Of a stretch of DNA of 48,607 nucleotides, positions 1-7,547 are shown piece by piece. The stretch comes from Saccharopolyspora oryzae (GTDB lineage Bacteria; Actinomycetota; Actinomycetes; Mycobacteriales; Pseudonocardiaceae): positions 1 to 48,607 of the forward strand of contig NZ_JAQGLA010000057.1 in the NCBI RefSeq assembly GCF_027853915.1. Reading direction: 5' to 3'. The notes under the pieces are model-generated. The model worked only from the letters and a program-made list of their open reading frames with translations. It was not told where the DNA came from and made no database searches. Every line of letters starts with the position of its first letter. The first letter of the stretch is position 1. A program made the translations under genes and the position numbers.

Positions 1-2
1 TG

Positions 3-1001
3 CCCACCGCGCAGACCGGCGCGGTCCTGCGCATCGGCGGTTCTGGACCGGCCGTTGGTGTGCGCGGTGAACTGGACGCGCTCGCCACGGAGGAGACGAC
101 CGGCGTCACGTGGGCCTCGGCGAGGCCCGGCGTGATGCACGCCTGCGGTCACGACGTGCACCTGGCCGCGGTGACGGCGCTCGCCCGAGCAGTGGATCGG
201 GTGGGAGGACCTGCCCCGCTGCTGGTGGTGCTTCAGCCGCGGGAGGAGACGTATCCCTCCGGTGCGCTGGACATCGTCGACAGCGGCGTGCTGATAGCGC
301 AGGACTGCCGCGCCATGATCGGCGCCCACGTGCAGCCGGTGCTGGAACCGGGCGTGGTGGCCTGCGTTCCGGGTGGGGTCAACGCGTCCTCCGACGAGTT
401 CGAGATCGTGGTGATCGGGGAGTCCGGCCACGCGGCCTACCCGCACCTCACGCGGGATCCGGTGCTCGCGCTGTCGCAGATCGTGGTCGCACTGCAGAGC
501 GTGGTGAGCAGAGCGGTCGACCCGATGGCTCCTGCAGTCGTCGGCGTTTCCTCGCTCCAGGCCGGCAGCGCCGCCAACGTGGTCCCGGGTGTCGCTCGTG
601 CCTCCGGCACGATTCGCACGTTGTCGAAGCCCACGCGGGAACTGCTCCACGACCGGGTCGCCGGAACGGCGGAGAGCGTCGCCCGCGCTCACGGCTGCGA
701 GGCGAAGGTCGTCTTCACCCGAGGTGAGCCGGTGCTCGAGAACGACCCCGAACTGACCAGCCGGACCGCTCAGCACCTGGTCGACCAGGACTTCCAGATC
801 TCCAGCACGTTGCGCTCCGTCGGCGCCGACGACTTCGCCTACTACGGCGAGCTGATCCCCTCCCTGATGCTGTTCGTCGGCACCGAGACCGACAAACCGC
901 TGCACAGCGGCGACTTCCTGCCCAGCGACGAGGATCTGGCCCGCGTCGCGGGCGCGATGCTCGCAGGCTATCTCGGCGCAGCCGAGCGGCTCATCGGCTG
1001 A
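3..1001 (+). CDS. M20-family amidohydrolase (5' truncated by window edge)
   Basis: Zinc-dependent amidohydrolase of the M20D group (hippurate hydrolase, IAA-amino-acid hydrolase and N-acyl-amino-acid deacylase relatives), expected to free an amino acid from an N-acyl conjugate in the cytoplasm. The frame is open from base 3, and the residues before the GTG at 60 (TGAVLRIGGSGPAVGVRGEL) are typical M20 sequence. The gene therefore starts outside the window and about 60 residues are missing. The metal-binding MHACGHDVH motif and the QPREE motif are visible, and the C-terminal metal histidine lies in the KPLHSGDF region. It ends 27 bp before rocD on the same strand, so the two are probably co-transcribed. 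The exact acyl substrate cannot be read from sequence. Confidence 0.9.
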   Translation, partial: PTAQTGAVLRIGGSGPAVGVRGELDALATEETTGVTWASARPGVMHACGHDVHLAAVTALARAVDRVGGPAPLLVVLQPREETYPSGALDIVDSGVLIAQDCRAMIGAHVQPVLEPGVVACVPGGVNASSDEFEIVVIGESGHAAYPHLTRDPVLALSQIVVALQSVVSRAVDPMAPAVVGVSSLQAGSAANVVPGVARASGTIRTLSKPTRELLHDRVAGTAESVARAHGCEAKVVFTRGEPVLENDPELTSRTAQHLVDQDFQISSTLRSVGADDFAYYGELIPSLMLFVGTETDKPLHSGDFLPSDEDLARVAGAMLAGYLGAAERLIG

Positions 1002-1028
1002 CGAACACCCCGAAGAAGGACTTCTCGC

Positions 1029-2231
1029 ATGACTGCCCCGGAAACGATGACCCCGGCTGAACCCAACGTCGCGTGCAACTACAACCCGCTGCCCGTCGTC
1101 ATCGCGGAGGCGAGCGGCGTGTGGATGACCGATGTCGAAGGCAACCGCTACCTCGACTGCCTGGCCGGCTATTCCGCGCTCAACTTCGGCCACGGGCATC
1201 CGGCGCTCCTGGCCGCCGCGCGTGAACAGCTGGAGCGGGTGACCCTGACCAGCCGGGCGTTCCACAACGACCGGCTCAGCCCGTTCTGCCGGGACCTCGC
1301 CGCGCTGGCGGGCAAGGATCTCGTGCTGCCGATGAACACCGGTGCCGAAGCCGTGGAGACCGCGCTCAAGGTGGCCCGCAAGTGGGGCTACGAGGTCAAG
1401 GGCATTCCCGCCGACCGGGCCAACATCGTCGTCGCCGAGGACAACTTCCACGGGCGGACCACCACGATCGTCGGGTTCTCCAACGATGCGACCGCGAGGG
1501 ACGGATTCGGTCCGTTCACCCCCGGATTCCGCGCCGTCCCGCACGGCGACATCGCTGCCCTGGAAGCCGCGATCGACGAGCACACGGCTGCGGTGCTGAT
1601 CGAGCCGATCCAAGGCGAGGCCGGTGTGAGGCTGCCGCCCGCCGGCTACCTGCGCCAGGTCAGGGAGCTGTGCACCAGGTCCGGCGTCCTGTTCATCGCC
1701 GACGAGATCCAGTCCGGGCTGGGCCGCACCGGCACCACGTTCGCGTGCGACCACGAGGACGTCGTGCCCGACATGTACGTGCTCGGCAAGGCGCTGGGCG
1801 GTGGCATCGTCCCGGTCTCGGCCGTGATCGCCGATCACGACGTGCTCGACGTCATCCAGCCGGGCAATCACGGCTCGACGTTCGGCGGCAACCCGCTCGC
1901 GGCCGCTGTTGGCCACGCCGTCGTCGGGCTGCTGGAAACGGGGGAGTACCAGAACCGGGCCCGGACCCTCGGCGAGCGCTTGAACTCGGAACTCCAGGAG
2001 CTGGTCGGCAAGGGCGCCAGCGAGGTGCGGGTCCGCGGCCTCTGGGCCGGAGTCGACATCGACCCCGAGCTGATGACGGGTCGCGAGGCCTGCGAGGAGC
2101 TGGCGGCGCGAGGTGTCCTGGCGAAGGACACCCACGGTTCCACGGTCCGCCTCTCGCCGCCGCTGACCATCGAGGAAGCAGACCTCGCCTGGATGCTCGG
2201 CCAGTTCCGCGCAGTGGTGACCGGGGAGTAG
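1029..2231 (+). CDS. rocD: Ornithine--oxo-acid aminotransferase
   Basis: PLP enzyme of class III aminotransferases that moves the delta-amino group of ornithine to 2-oxoglutarate, giving glutamate 5-semialdehyde in arginine/ornithine catabolism. The 400-residue length is right for the family. Diagnostic stretches are all present: [16 protein letters not shown] near the N terminus, [31 protein letters not shown], the PLP-phosphate loop, [12 protein letters not shown] and the Schiff-base lysine in VLGKALGGG. An AAGGA Shine-Dalgarno lies about 8 bp before the ATG. Neighbours are an amidohydrolase upstream and an amino-acid permease downstream, which fits an uptake-and-degradation unit. The match is to RocD rather than to 4-aminobutyrate or diaminobutyrate aminotransferases. 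Confidence 0.93.
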   Translation: MTAPETMTPAEPNVACNYNPLPVVIAEASGVWMTDVEGNRYLDCLAGYSALNFGHGHPALLAAAREQLERVTLTSRAFHNDRLSPFCRDLAALAGKDLVLPMNTGAEAVETALKVARKWGYEVKGIPADRANIVVAEDNFHGRTTTIVGFSNDATARDGFGPFTPGFRAVPHGDIAALEAAIDEHTAAVLIEPIQGEAGVRLPPAGYLRQVRELCTRSGVLFIADEIQSGLGRTGTTFACDHEDVVPDMYVLGKALGGGIVPVSAVIADHDVLDVIQPGNHGSTFGGNPLAAAVGHAVVGLLETGEYQNRARTLGERLNSELQELVGKGASEVRVRGLWAGVDIDPELMTGREACEELAARGVLAKDTHGSTVRLSPPLTIEEADLAWMLGQFRAVVTGE

Positions 2232-2248
2232 GGACCAAGCCACGACGA

Positions 2249-2283
2249 GCAGGCGGGTAGGTGGTGAAGCGCCGCCTGCCTGC
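2249..2283 (+). terminator. Stem-loop after rocD
   Basis: GCAGGCGGGT at 2249-2258 can pair with GCCTGCCTGC at 2274-2283 (ten RNA pairs, two of them G-U) around a 15-base loop. It lies 18 bp past the rocD stop. There is no U-tract, so it may be a weak terminator or an mRNA-stabilising hairpin between rocD and the permease gene. Confidence 0.4.
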
Positions 2284-2404
2284 CCCTGAAGCGCGCGATG
2301 CGGAGAGGCGCGGGCCCACCTCCAGCCGTGACGACGTCATTGAGAGTTCGCAGCCCAACTCCCTCCCAGCACGCCCATTCCGACTGATGAGGACGAGGCA
2401 CGTG

Positions 2405-3847
2405 GTGATCAAACGGAAGCTCAAGCTCTGGGAGGCGCTGGCGCTCTCCCTCGGCCTCATGGGGCCGACCCTTGCCGTGTCCGGCAACGGCCAGGGCATC
2501 ATCGCCACGGTCGGGAAGGCCGTGCCCCTGGTGTTCCTCCTGGGCTTCATAGGTGTCGCGCTGGTCGCGTACGGCTTCATCCGGCTCACGCAGCGCTACA
2601 ACCACGCTGGCAGCGCCTACGCGCTGGTCGGCGCGACGCTCGGGCCTCGCGCCGGATTCACGGCGGGCTTCGCCCTGCTCGGCACCTACCTGTTCTTCAC
2701 GGTCTGCACGGCCGCCGTATTCGGAGCCTTCCTGAATGCGCTGCTCAGTTCCGTGTTCGGGGCCAGCACCAGCGTCGGCTACGGTCTGGCGGCCACCGCC
2801 TGCCTCCTCATGACCGGCTACCTGAACACGCGCGACACGTCCACGGTGAGCCGGGCGCTGCTGGCGATCGAGGGCCTGGGCATCGCCGCCATGCTGGTGC
2901 TCGTCGTGGTCATCCTGAGCAAGGGCGGGGCGGAGTCGACCGGTGTCGACTTCACGACCTTCACGCCCGATCGCATCGGTGTGGGCGCGGTGCTCGCGGC
3001 CGTTGTGGCGGCGTTCCTGTCCTGGGCTGGTTTCGAGGCGTGCGCCGCGTTGGGCGAAGAAACCGACAACCCCCTGCGCAACATCCCGCGTGCGCTGTTC
3101 GGCTGCGTCCTCCTCACCGGTGTGCTCTTCGTCGTGGTCATGTTCGCCCAGACGATCGGCTTCGGTACCGACGCCGCCGGGCTCGCCGCCTTCCAGAGCT
3201 CCGGCAACACGCTCGGCGATCTCAGCGAGACTTACATCGCCCACTGGTTCGCGCTCATGGTGCTCGTCACCGCGGTTCTCTCGGCGTTCGCCTCGAACCT
3301 GTCCGCCGTGATGGCGTCGGCGCGCCTCGCGATGGCCCTCGCCCGAGACGGTTTCGGACCGCGCCAGTTCGCCGAGATCGACCCGACGCACCGCATCCCC
3401 CGCAACGCCGTCCTCGCCGCGGCGGCGATTGGCGCAGTCGTCAACGTGGCCACCTGGCTGACCGGGTGGCCGGTGATGGGCACCGGTGACGCAGCCATCG
3501 ACGCGTACTTCTACTTCGCCGTAGTCGGTGCCACCTGCCTGCTGTTCGTCTACCTGCTGGTCGAAGTGGCGGTCTTCGCGGCCTGGCGCAAGGGACAGAT
3601 CTCCGTACGGGTGCCAGAACTCGCCCTGCCCGCTCTCGGGGGCGCCTTCATCCTCGTCGTGATCGGCTACAGCGTGAAGGACGCGGCCGGCCTGTCGCCG
3701 GTGTTCGTCGCGATCGCGTGGGTGATCGTCGGGGTGCTCGTGGCGATCTTCGCCGGCAAGCTCGCGGACCGGATCGGCGTTTCGCTGACCAAGGAGCTCG
3801 CGAAAGCGGAGAGTTCGCACTCCTCCGCCGACGAGAGGCATGTCTGA
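2405..3847 (+). CDS. APC-family amino acid permease
   Basis: Cytoplasmic-membrane amino acid or polyamine importer of the APC superfamily, about 480 residues with roughly 12 hydrophobic segments. The N terminus (KRKLKLWEALALSLGLMGPT) is a standard APC first helix, and a GFEACAALGEETDNP stretch corresponds to the conserved TM6-TM7 region of APC permeases (GFE...EE..NP). I chose the GTG at 2405, or equally 2402, because a GAGGACGAGG ribosome-binding site ends at 2398. The frame is open back to a GTG at 2261, but that start sits inside a hairpin and adds a low-complexity extension. The location after rocD suggests ornithine, arginine or a related amine as substrate (inference). Confidence 0.85.
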   Translation: MIKRKLKLWEALALSLGLMGPTLAVSGNGQGIIATVGKAVPLVFLLGFIGVALVAYGFIRLTQRYNHAGSAYALVGATLGPRAGFTAGFALLGTYLFFTVCTAAVFGAFLNALLSSVFGASTSVGYGLAATACLLMTGYLNTRDTSTVSRALLAIEGLGIAAMLVLVVVILSKGGAESTGVDFTTFTPDRIGVGAVLAAVVAAFLSWAGFEACAALGEETDNPLRNIPRALFGCVLLTGVLFVVVMFAQTIGFGTDAAGLAAFQSSGNTLGDLSETYIAHWFALMVLVTAVLSAFASNLSAVMASARLAMALARDGFGPRQFAEIDPTHRIPRNAVLAAAAIGAVVNVATWLTGWPVMGTGDAAIDAYFYFAVVGATCLLFVYLLVEVAVFAAWRKGQISVRVPELALPALGGAFILVVIGYSVKDAAGLSPVFVAIAWVIVGVLVAIFAGKLADRIGVSLTKELAKAESSHSSADERHV

Positions 3848-3888
3848 TGCACGGCACCGCGCGGAATTGCATGACCAGGACCGGGTGA

Positions 3889-4026
3889 ACGCGGGCATCG
3901 AAAGGCCTCGTCACGGCGGGCTGGCGCACGGCCTTCCCATGGGGCCGGGCCGCCGCCGAGGAGAACGACGCGCGTCCCAGCCCGGCCGACGTCGTCGAGG
4001 TGATCACCCGGGGTCGTCGGGGCTGA
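3889..4026 (+). pseudogene. Possible C-terminal remnant of a degraded gene
   Basis: Between the permease stop and the LysR gene there is a 45-codon open stretch with no start codon. Nearly every third codon position is G or C, as in a real actinobacterial coding sequence. It reads as a plausible C terminus (…RTAFPWGRAAAEENDARPS, then PADVVEVITRGRRG and stop) and runs 23 bp into the 3' end of the opposite-strand regulator gene. I do not recognise the family. It could be the tail of a gene lost by deletion, or chance in GC-rich DNA. Confidence 0.25.
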
Positions 4027-4924
4027 GTCCGAGGGATTGGCTGGCGTCGAGGACGCAGTGCACGAACGCCGACTCCGACGGGCGGTGGTGGATGGCCTGA
4101 CGGCGGACCAGCACCACCCGGCGCAGCACGGGTTGGCGGAGCGTGCGGACCTCCGCGCCTCGCGGTCGGAGCGCGAGGCCGAGGTCGCCGACCAGGGTGA
4201 TGCCGAGCTGTCCGGCGACCATCGCCATCGCGGTGGCCTGCTCGTCGACCTGGTGGGCGATGCGGGGTTCGAAGCCCGCCAGCCGGCACACGGTCATCAG
4301 GGCGCGGCCGAAGTCGGTGTCCCCGCCCGAGACGACCCAGTCGTACCCGGCGAGCTCCGCGAGGTCGACCGGCTCGTCGGGCAACCAGCCGCTGGGCGCG
4401 ATCAGGTGGTGCTGTTCGACGCCGACGACGGTGGACTCCAGGCTCAGCTCCCACGACATCGGCGCGTCCGGGTAGTCGAGCACGAACGCCAGGTCGAGGT
4501 CCCCGTCGCGGACGGACATCAGCGCGTCCTCCGGCCGGACTTCGCGCGTGCGCACGGAGATCTGCGGGTGGCGGCGCGCGAGGATCGCCATGGCCGGTGG
4601 CACGAGCGAGGCGGCGATCGTGGCGAGCACCCCGACCTGCAGCTTGCCGGTGAGCACTTCCTGCTGCTGCTCCAGCGCTACCCGGGCCCGCTGCTCGGCG
4701 GCCAGGATCTCGGCCGCGTGCTCGGCCAGCGTGTGCCCGAGATCGGTGAGCTGCAAACGTCTTCCCGCAGGCTCCAGCAGGACTTGGCCGATTTCGCGCT
4801 GCAGTGCTGAAAGTTGTTGGGAGACAGCGGAAGGCGTGTAGTGCAACGCGGCGGCTGCGTCGGTGATGGTGCCGCGTCGGGCGAACTCGTGCAGGATCCG
4901 CAGGCGTCGCAACGACAGCTCCAT
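4004..4924 (-). CDS. LysR-family transcriptional regulator
   Basis: DNA-binding regulator of 306 residues, normal for LysR proteins. The N-terminal winged helix-turn-helix (residues about 1-60, with LRRLRILHEFARRGTITDAA and SAVSQQLSALQREIG) is followed by a linker helix and a periplasmic-binding-protein-like effector domain from about residue 90. The start ATG at 4924 gives the canonical LysR N terminus. It is divergent from the creatinase-like gene at 5019 with a 94-bp shared upstream region, the usual arrangement for a LysR protein and its target. The co-inducer is unknown; amino acid derivatives are likely from context. Confidence 0.92.
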   Translation of the reverse strand: MELSLRRLRILHEFARRGTITDAAAALHYTPSAVSQQLSALQREIGQVLLEPAGRRLQLTDLGHTLAEHAAEILAAEQRARVALEQQQEVLTGKLQVGVLATIAASLVPPAMAILARRHPQISVRTREVRPEDALMSVRDGDLDLAFVLDYPDAPMSWELSLESTVVGVEQHHLIAPSGWLPDEPVDLAELAGYDWVVSGGDTDFGRALMTVCRLAGFEPRIAHQVDEQATAMAMVAGQLGITLVGDLGLALRPRGAEVRTLRQPVLRRVVLVRRQAIHHRPSESAFVHCVLDASQSLGLSPDDPG

Positions 4925-5018
4925 TAAGGGATGCTAAAGCAATCGATGCAGTTTTCCCAAATAGACGTGCACGAAATCCGTCGCGGAAACTTCCCTCACC
5001 CGATGCGAGGGAGCGACG
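4925..5018. promoter_or_regulatory. Divergent promoter region lysR / M24 gene
   Basis: This 94-bp gap holds both promoters. It is the most AT-rich stretch nearby, with ATGCTAAAGCAATCGATGCA and TTTTCCCAAATAG, and is where a T-N11-A type LysR site would be expected. No single dyad stands out enough to name. A GAGGGAGCG ribosome-binding site precedes the ATG at 5019. Confidence 0.45.
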
Positions 5019-6311
5019 ATGGACGATCAGCGGCATCCGGCACGGCCGAGCGCCCTCAGCGGCCTGGACGGGGCAGCGGTGCCGCCGTGGCTGACCTCGG
5101 AGGCGATCGATCGCGTCGCTGCGGCTGAGTCCCGCCCGTTCGACGACGCCGAGTACGACGCGCGCCTGGAACGAGTCCGAGGGCGGATGGCTCGGCTCGG
5201 CGTGGACGCGATGATCGTGTTCCGGCCGTCCAGCGTCGAGTACCTGTGCGGGTACCACACCGCCGAGACCGCACCTCAGCCCTTGGTGGTCACCGACACC
5301 GCGACCGCGCTGTACGTGCCGGACCTCGAGCTCGGGCGGGCGATCGCCAGCTCCCGCGTCGACCAGCTGCGCTTCAGCCGCTACACCGACGCGCTGCAGG
5401 GCCTGCGCAGCGTGCTCGACCACGTCGTCGCCGCCTTGCCCAGCACTGCACGGGTCGGTGTCGAGACCGCGCACGCCTCCACGCCTCCATCGGTGCTCGG
5501 GATGCTGGCCGAGCGCGGCGCCGCCGTGGTGGACGCGGACCACCTGGTCGAACGCGAACGGCTGGTGCTCTCGCCCGCCGAGATCAGGTGCGTCGAGCAG
5601 GCCGCTTCGGTGACCGAAGCCGGCGTTCGGGCCGCAGTCGCCGAGGCGGGCCGTGCTGATGCGACGGAATCCTCGGTCGCGGCTGCGGTCGCAGCCGCGC
5701 TGGTCGAGTCGGCCGACTCGGTGTCGGCGTGGGGGCCGGTGGTGGTCACCGGGAACAGGGCGGGCATCCCGCACTCGAGCTGGCTGGGACATCCGCTGGC
5801 CGACGGTCCGACGTTCTTGGAGTTCGCCGGGACGCACCACCGCTACCACGCCCCGGTGATGCGCACCGTCCTCCGCGGTCGCCTCGCGCCGGAGGACCAG
5901 CTGCTCGCCGAGCTGGCCCGCACTGCGGTTGCGGCGGTGCTCGAACACGCGCGCCCCGGAGTTCCGTGCTCGCATGTCGCCGCAGAAGCCAGCGCGGCGC
6001 TCGGCCCGCTACCCGACGACGTCGTGTTCCACCAGCTGTTCGGCTATCCGGTCGGACTCGCGCACAAGCCGCACTGGATGGACGGGATGCCCTTCCACAT
6101 CACCGCGAGCAACCACGAGCCGCTGCGCGAGGGCATGGTGTTCCACATCCCCGGTTCGTTCCGCCGCTTCGGCCGCGCCTGCGTCGGGTTGAGCCAGACC
6201 TTCGTCGTCGACCGGGATGGAGCGCGGGCCCTGACCCACGGCGCCGCCGAGCTCCTCGACCTCACGGGGGCGATCGCATGCCCACCACCGCGAGCACGCA
6301 CGCCCAGGTGA
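5019..6311 (+). CDS. Creatinase / ectoine-hydrolase-like M24 protein
   Basis: Pita-bread-fold protein of the M24 group, 430 residues: a creatinase-type N-terminal domain (about 45-190) and a catalytic C-terminal domain (about 200-420). The segment that carries the second metal aspartate in Xaa-Pro peptidases (Y-S-D-x-T-R-T) reads RYHAPVMRTV here, so the Asp is replaced by Pro. This pattern is shared with metal-independent relatives such as creatinase and the ectoine hydrolase DoeA. The reaction is therefore probably hydrolysis of a small C-N bond compound, not peptide cleavage (inference). It is divergent from a LysR gene and near rocD and an amino-acid permease. No ectoine-specific partners (DoeB, DoeC) are visible, so I do not assign doeA. 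Confidence 0.75.
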   Translation: MDDQRHPARPSALSGLDGAAVPPWLTSEAIDRVAAAESRPFDDAEYDARLERVRGRMARLGVDAMIVFRPSSVEYLCGYHTAETAPQPLVVTDTATALYVPDLELGRAIASSRVDQLRFSRYTDALQGLRSVLDHVVAALPSTARVGVETAHASTPPSVLGMLAERGAAVVDADHLVERERLVLSPAEIRCVEQAASVTEAGVRAAVAEAGRADATESSVAAAVAAALVESADSVSAWGPVVVTGNRAGIPHSSWLGHPLADGPTFLEFAGTHHRYHAPVMRTVLRGRLAPEDQLLAELARTAVAAVLEHARPGVPCSHVAAEASAALGPLPDDVVFHQLFGYPVGLAHKPHWMDGMPFHITASNHEPLREGMVFHIPGSFRRFGRACVGLSQTFVVDRDGARALTHGAAELLDLTGAIACPPPRARTPR

Positions 6312-6502
6312 CTCCGGAGCTGCGGCGAGCGCCCACATTCGTGGTCGAGCACGCGCCGGACGAACGGCGCGGTCTGGGGGGGAGCTGGCTGGAATCCGGG
6401 GTGATCGGCGGATTCCTGCTGGCTTCCGGGATCACCGCGTTCCTCACCTGCGCACTGTCCACTCCGGACTTAGACTCCTGGGCTGGCGACTGCCGTTCCT
6501 GA
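6278..6502 (+). CDS. Small hypothetical protein, one hydrophobic segment
   Basis: A 74-codon frame starts at an ATG inside the last 34 bp of the creatinase-like gene, an arrangement typical of translational coupling. The N-terminal half is polar, and the C-terminal half has one hydrophobic run (VIGGFLLASGITAFLTCAL) that could span the membrane once. I do not recognise the family. It might be the N-terminal fragment of a lost larger membrane protein, because it stops shortly after the first hydrophobic segment. Its stop lies 8 bp from the stop of the converging CDF gene. Confidence 0.4.
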   Translation: MPTTASTHAQVTPELRRAPTFVVEHAPDERRGLGGSWLESGVIGGFLLASGITAFLTCALSTPDLDSWAGDCRS

Positions 6503-6510
6503 TCGCGCGG

Positions 6511-7434
6511 TCACCAGCTGAGCTGGTGGCAGCGGCGGGCCGCGTCGGCTGTCTCGATCTGCAGCGTCGCGTGCTCCAGCTCGTACTTCTCGGACAGCAG
6601 GCGCTGCGCGGCCACCAGGACTGCTGAGGGGTCGGCGTCGCGCTGGATCTTCAGGTGTGCTGAAGCGACTTCCATGCCGGAGGTGAGTGTCCAGACGTGC
6701 AGGTCGTGGGCTTCCTGCACGCCGGCCAGGGCGCCGAGGTCGGCGGTCATCCCGGTGACGTCGATCCGTTCCGGCGCGTGCTGCAGGAGGATGCGCAAGG
6801 CGCCCTTGCCGAGGTTGAAGGCCCTCGGCAGCACGAACAGGCCGATGGCCACACCGATGATCGGGTCCGCGTAGCGCCAGCCGAACAGCAGCGTCACGAG
6901 GCCGCTGACGAGCACGCCGATGGAGCCGAGCATGTCGGCCAGGACTTCCAGGTAGGCGCCGCGGACGTTGATGCTCTCCTCGGCTCCTGAGCGCAGCAGC
7001 AGGAGCGCGGCGACGTTCATCGCCAGGCCGACGACGGCGACGACGGCGACCGGCAGGCCCGGGACCTCAGGTGGTTCTTCGAACCGGTCGATGGCTTCGT
7101 AGAGCACCCACCCGGCCACCGCGAACAGCAGGACTGCGTTGAACAGCGCGGCGAAGACCTCGGCGCGGTACATCCCGAACGTGCGGTTGGCGCTAGCGCT
7201 CGCCCGCTGCGCGATCACGATCGCGGTGATCGCCATCAGGATGCCGGACACGTCGGTGAACACGTGGGCGGAGTCGGACAGCAGCGCCAACGACCCGGTG
7301 GAGAGGCCGACGACGACCTGGGCGGCGAAGGTGACCAGGCCCAGTCCGGCGGCGAGCCACAGCCGCCGGACGTGCTTCGAAGAAGCGCTCGTGGCCTGGG
7401 CGGGCGAGATCCCGTGGCCGTGTCCGTGCCCCAT
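6511..7434 (-). CDS. CDF-family cation efflux protein (CzcD/ZitB-like)
   Basis: Proton-coupled divalent metal exporter (Zn, and possibly Co, Cd or Ni) of 307 residues in the cytoplasmic membrane. It starts with a His-rich MGHGHGHG head, has six transmembrane segments and ends in a cytoplasmic dimerisation domain (about residues 210-295) containing HDLHVWTL. The TM2 metal motif is intact (SDSAHVFTD, HxxxD); the TM5 counterpart reads EVLAD, so the His is Glu. The ATG at 7434 is set by a GGAGGAGG ribosome-binding site. The frame remains open upstream to 8016, but that extension overlaps the convergent hairpin and the MFS gene and is not credible. Confidence 0.93.
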   Translation of the reverse strand: MGHGHGHGISPAQATSASSKHVRRLWLAAGLGLVTFAAQVVVGLSTGSLALLSDSAHVFTDVSGILMAITAIVIAQRASASANRTFGMYRAEVFAALFNAVLLFAVAGWVLYEAIDRFEEPPEVPGLPVAVVAVVGLAMNVAALLLLRSGAEESINVRGAYLEVLADMLGSIGVLVSGLVTLLFGWRYADPIIGVAIGLFVLPRAFNLGKGALRILLQHAPERIDVTGMTADLGALAGVQEAHDLHVWTLTSGMEVASAHLKIQRDADPSAVLVAAQRLLSEKYELEHATLQIETADAARRCHQLSW

Positions 7435-7463
7435 CGATCCTCCTCCTCGCTGCTTGCGACAAA

Positions 7464-7495
7464 TACATAGTGACATTCGCATGAATGCATGACAA
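7464..7495 (-). promoter_or_regulatory. Candidate promoter and dyad operator of the CDF gene
   Basis: On the minus strand TTGTCA (7495-7490) lies 17 bp before CACTAT (7472-7467), a plausible -35/-10 pair. The spacer holds the inverted repeat CATTC-N4-GAATG at 7474-7487. A dyad between -35 and -10 is where a metal-sensing repressor would act. No such regulator is encoded in the window. Confidence 0.4.
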
Positions 7496-7511
7496 GGACC
7501 CCGCTGGGCGG

Positions 7512-7543
7512 ACGGCCCGGGAAGTCGGAGCTTCCCGGGCCGT
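7512..7543 (-). terminator. Strong stem-loop after the MFS exporter gene
   Basis: A perfect 13-bp inverted repeat (ACGGCCCGGGAAG at 7512-7524, complement at 7531-7543) encloses a 6-base loop. It lies 4 bp past the stop of the minus-strand MFS gene and upstream of the CDF promoter, so it should end that operon. There is no U-tract. Confidence 0.7.
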
Positions 7544-7547
7544 TCTG

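Noticed and set aside
2261..2404. Upstream GTG start for the APC permease
   Set aside because: It lies inside the rocD hairpin and yields a non-conserved polar leader. A good ribosome-binding site sits before GTG 2402/2405 instead.
3648..5975. A 775-codon minus-strand open frame across the permease end, LysR and M24 genes
   Set aside because: Arg/Pro-rich low-complexity translation with no domain, overlapping three convincing genes in other frames.
1..6311. An ectoine/hydroxyectoine degradation cluster (M24, M20, class III aminotransferase)
   Set aside because: The aminotransferase is clearly RocD-type along its whole length, and DoeC, DoeB and EnuR-type regulators are absent, so the resemblance is only partial.
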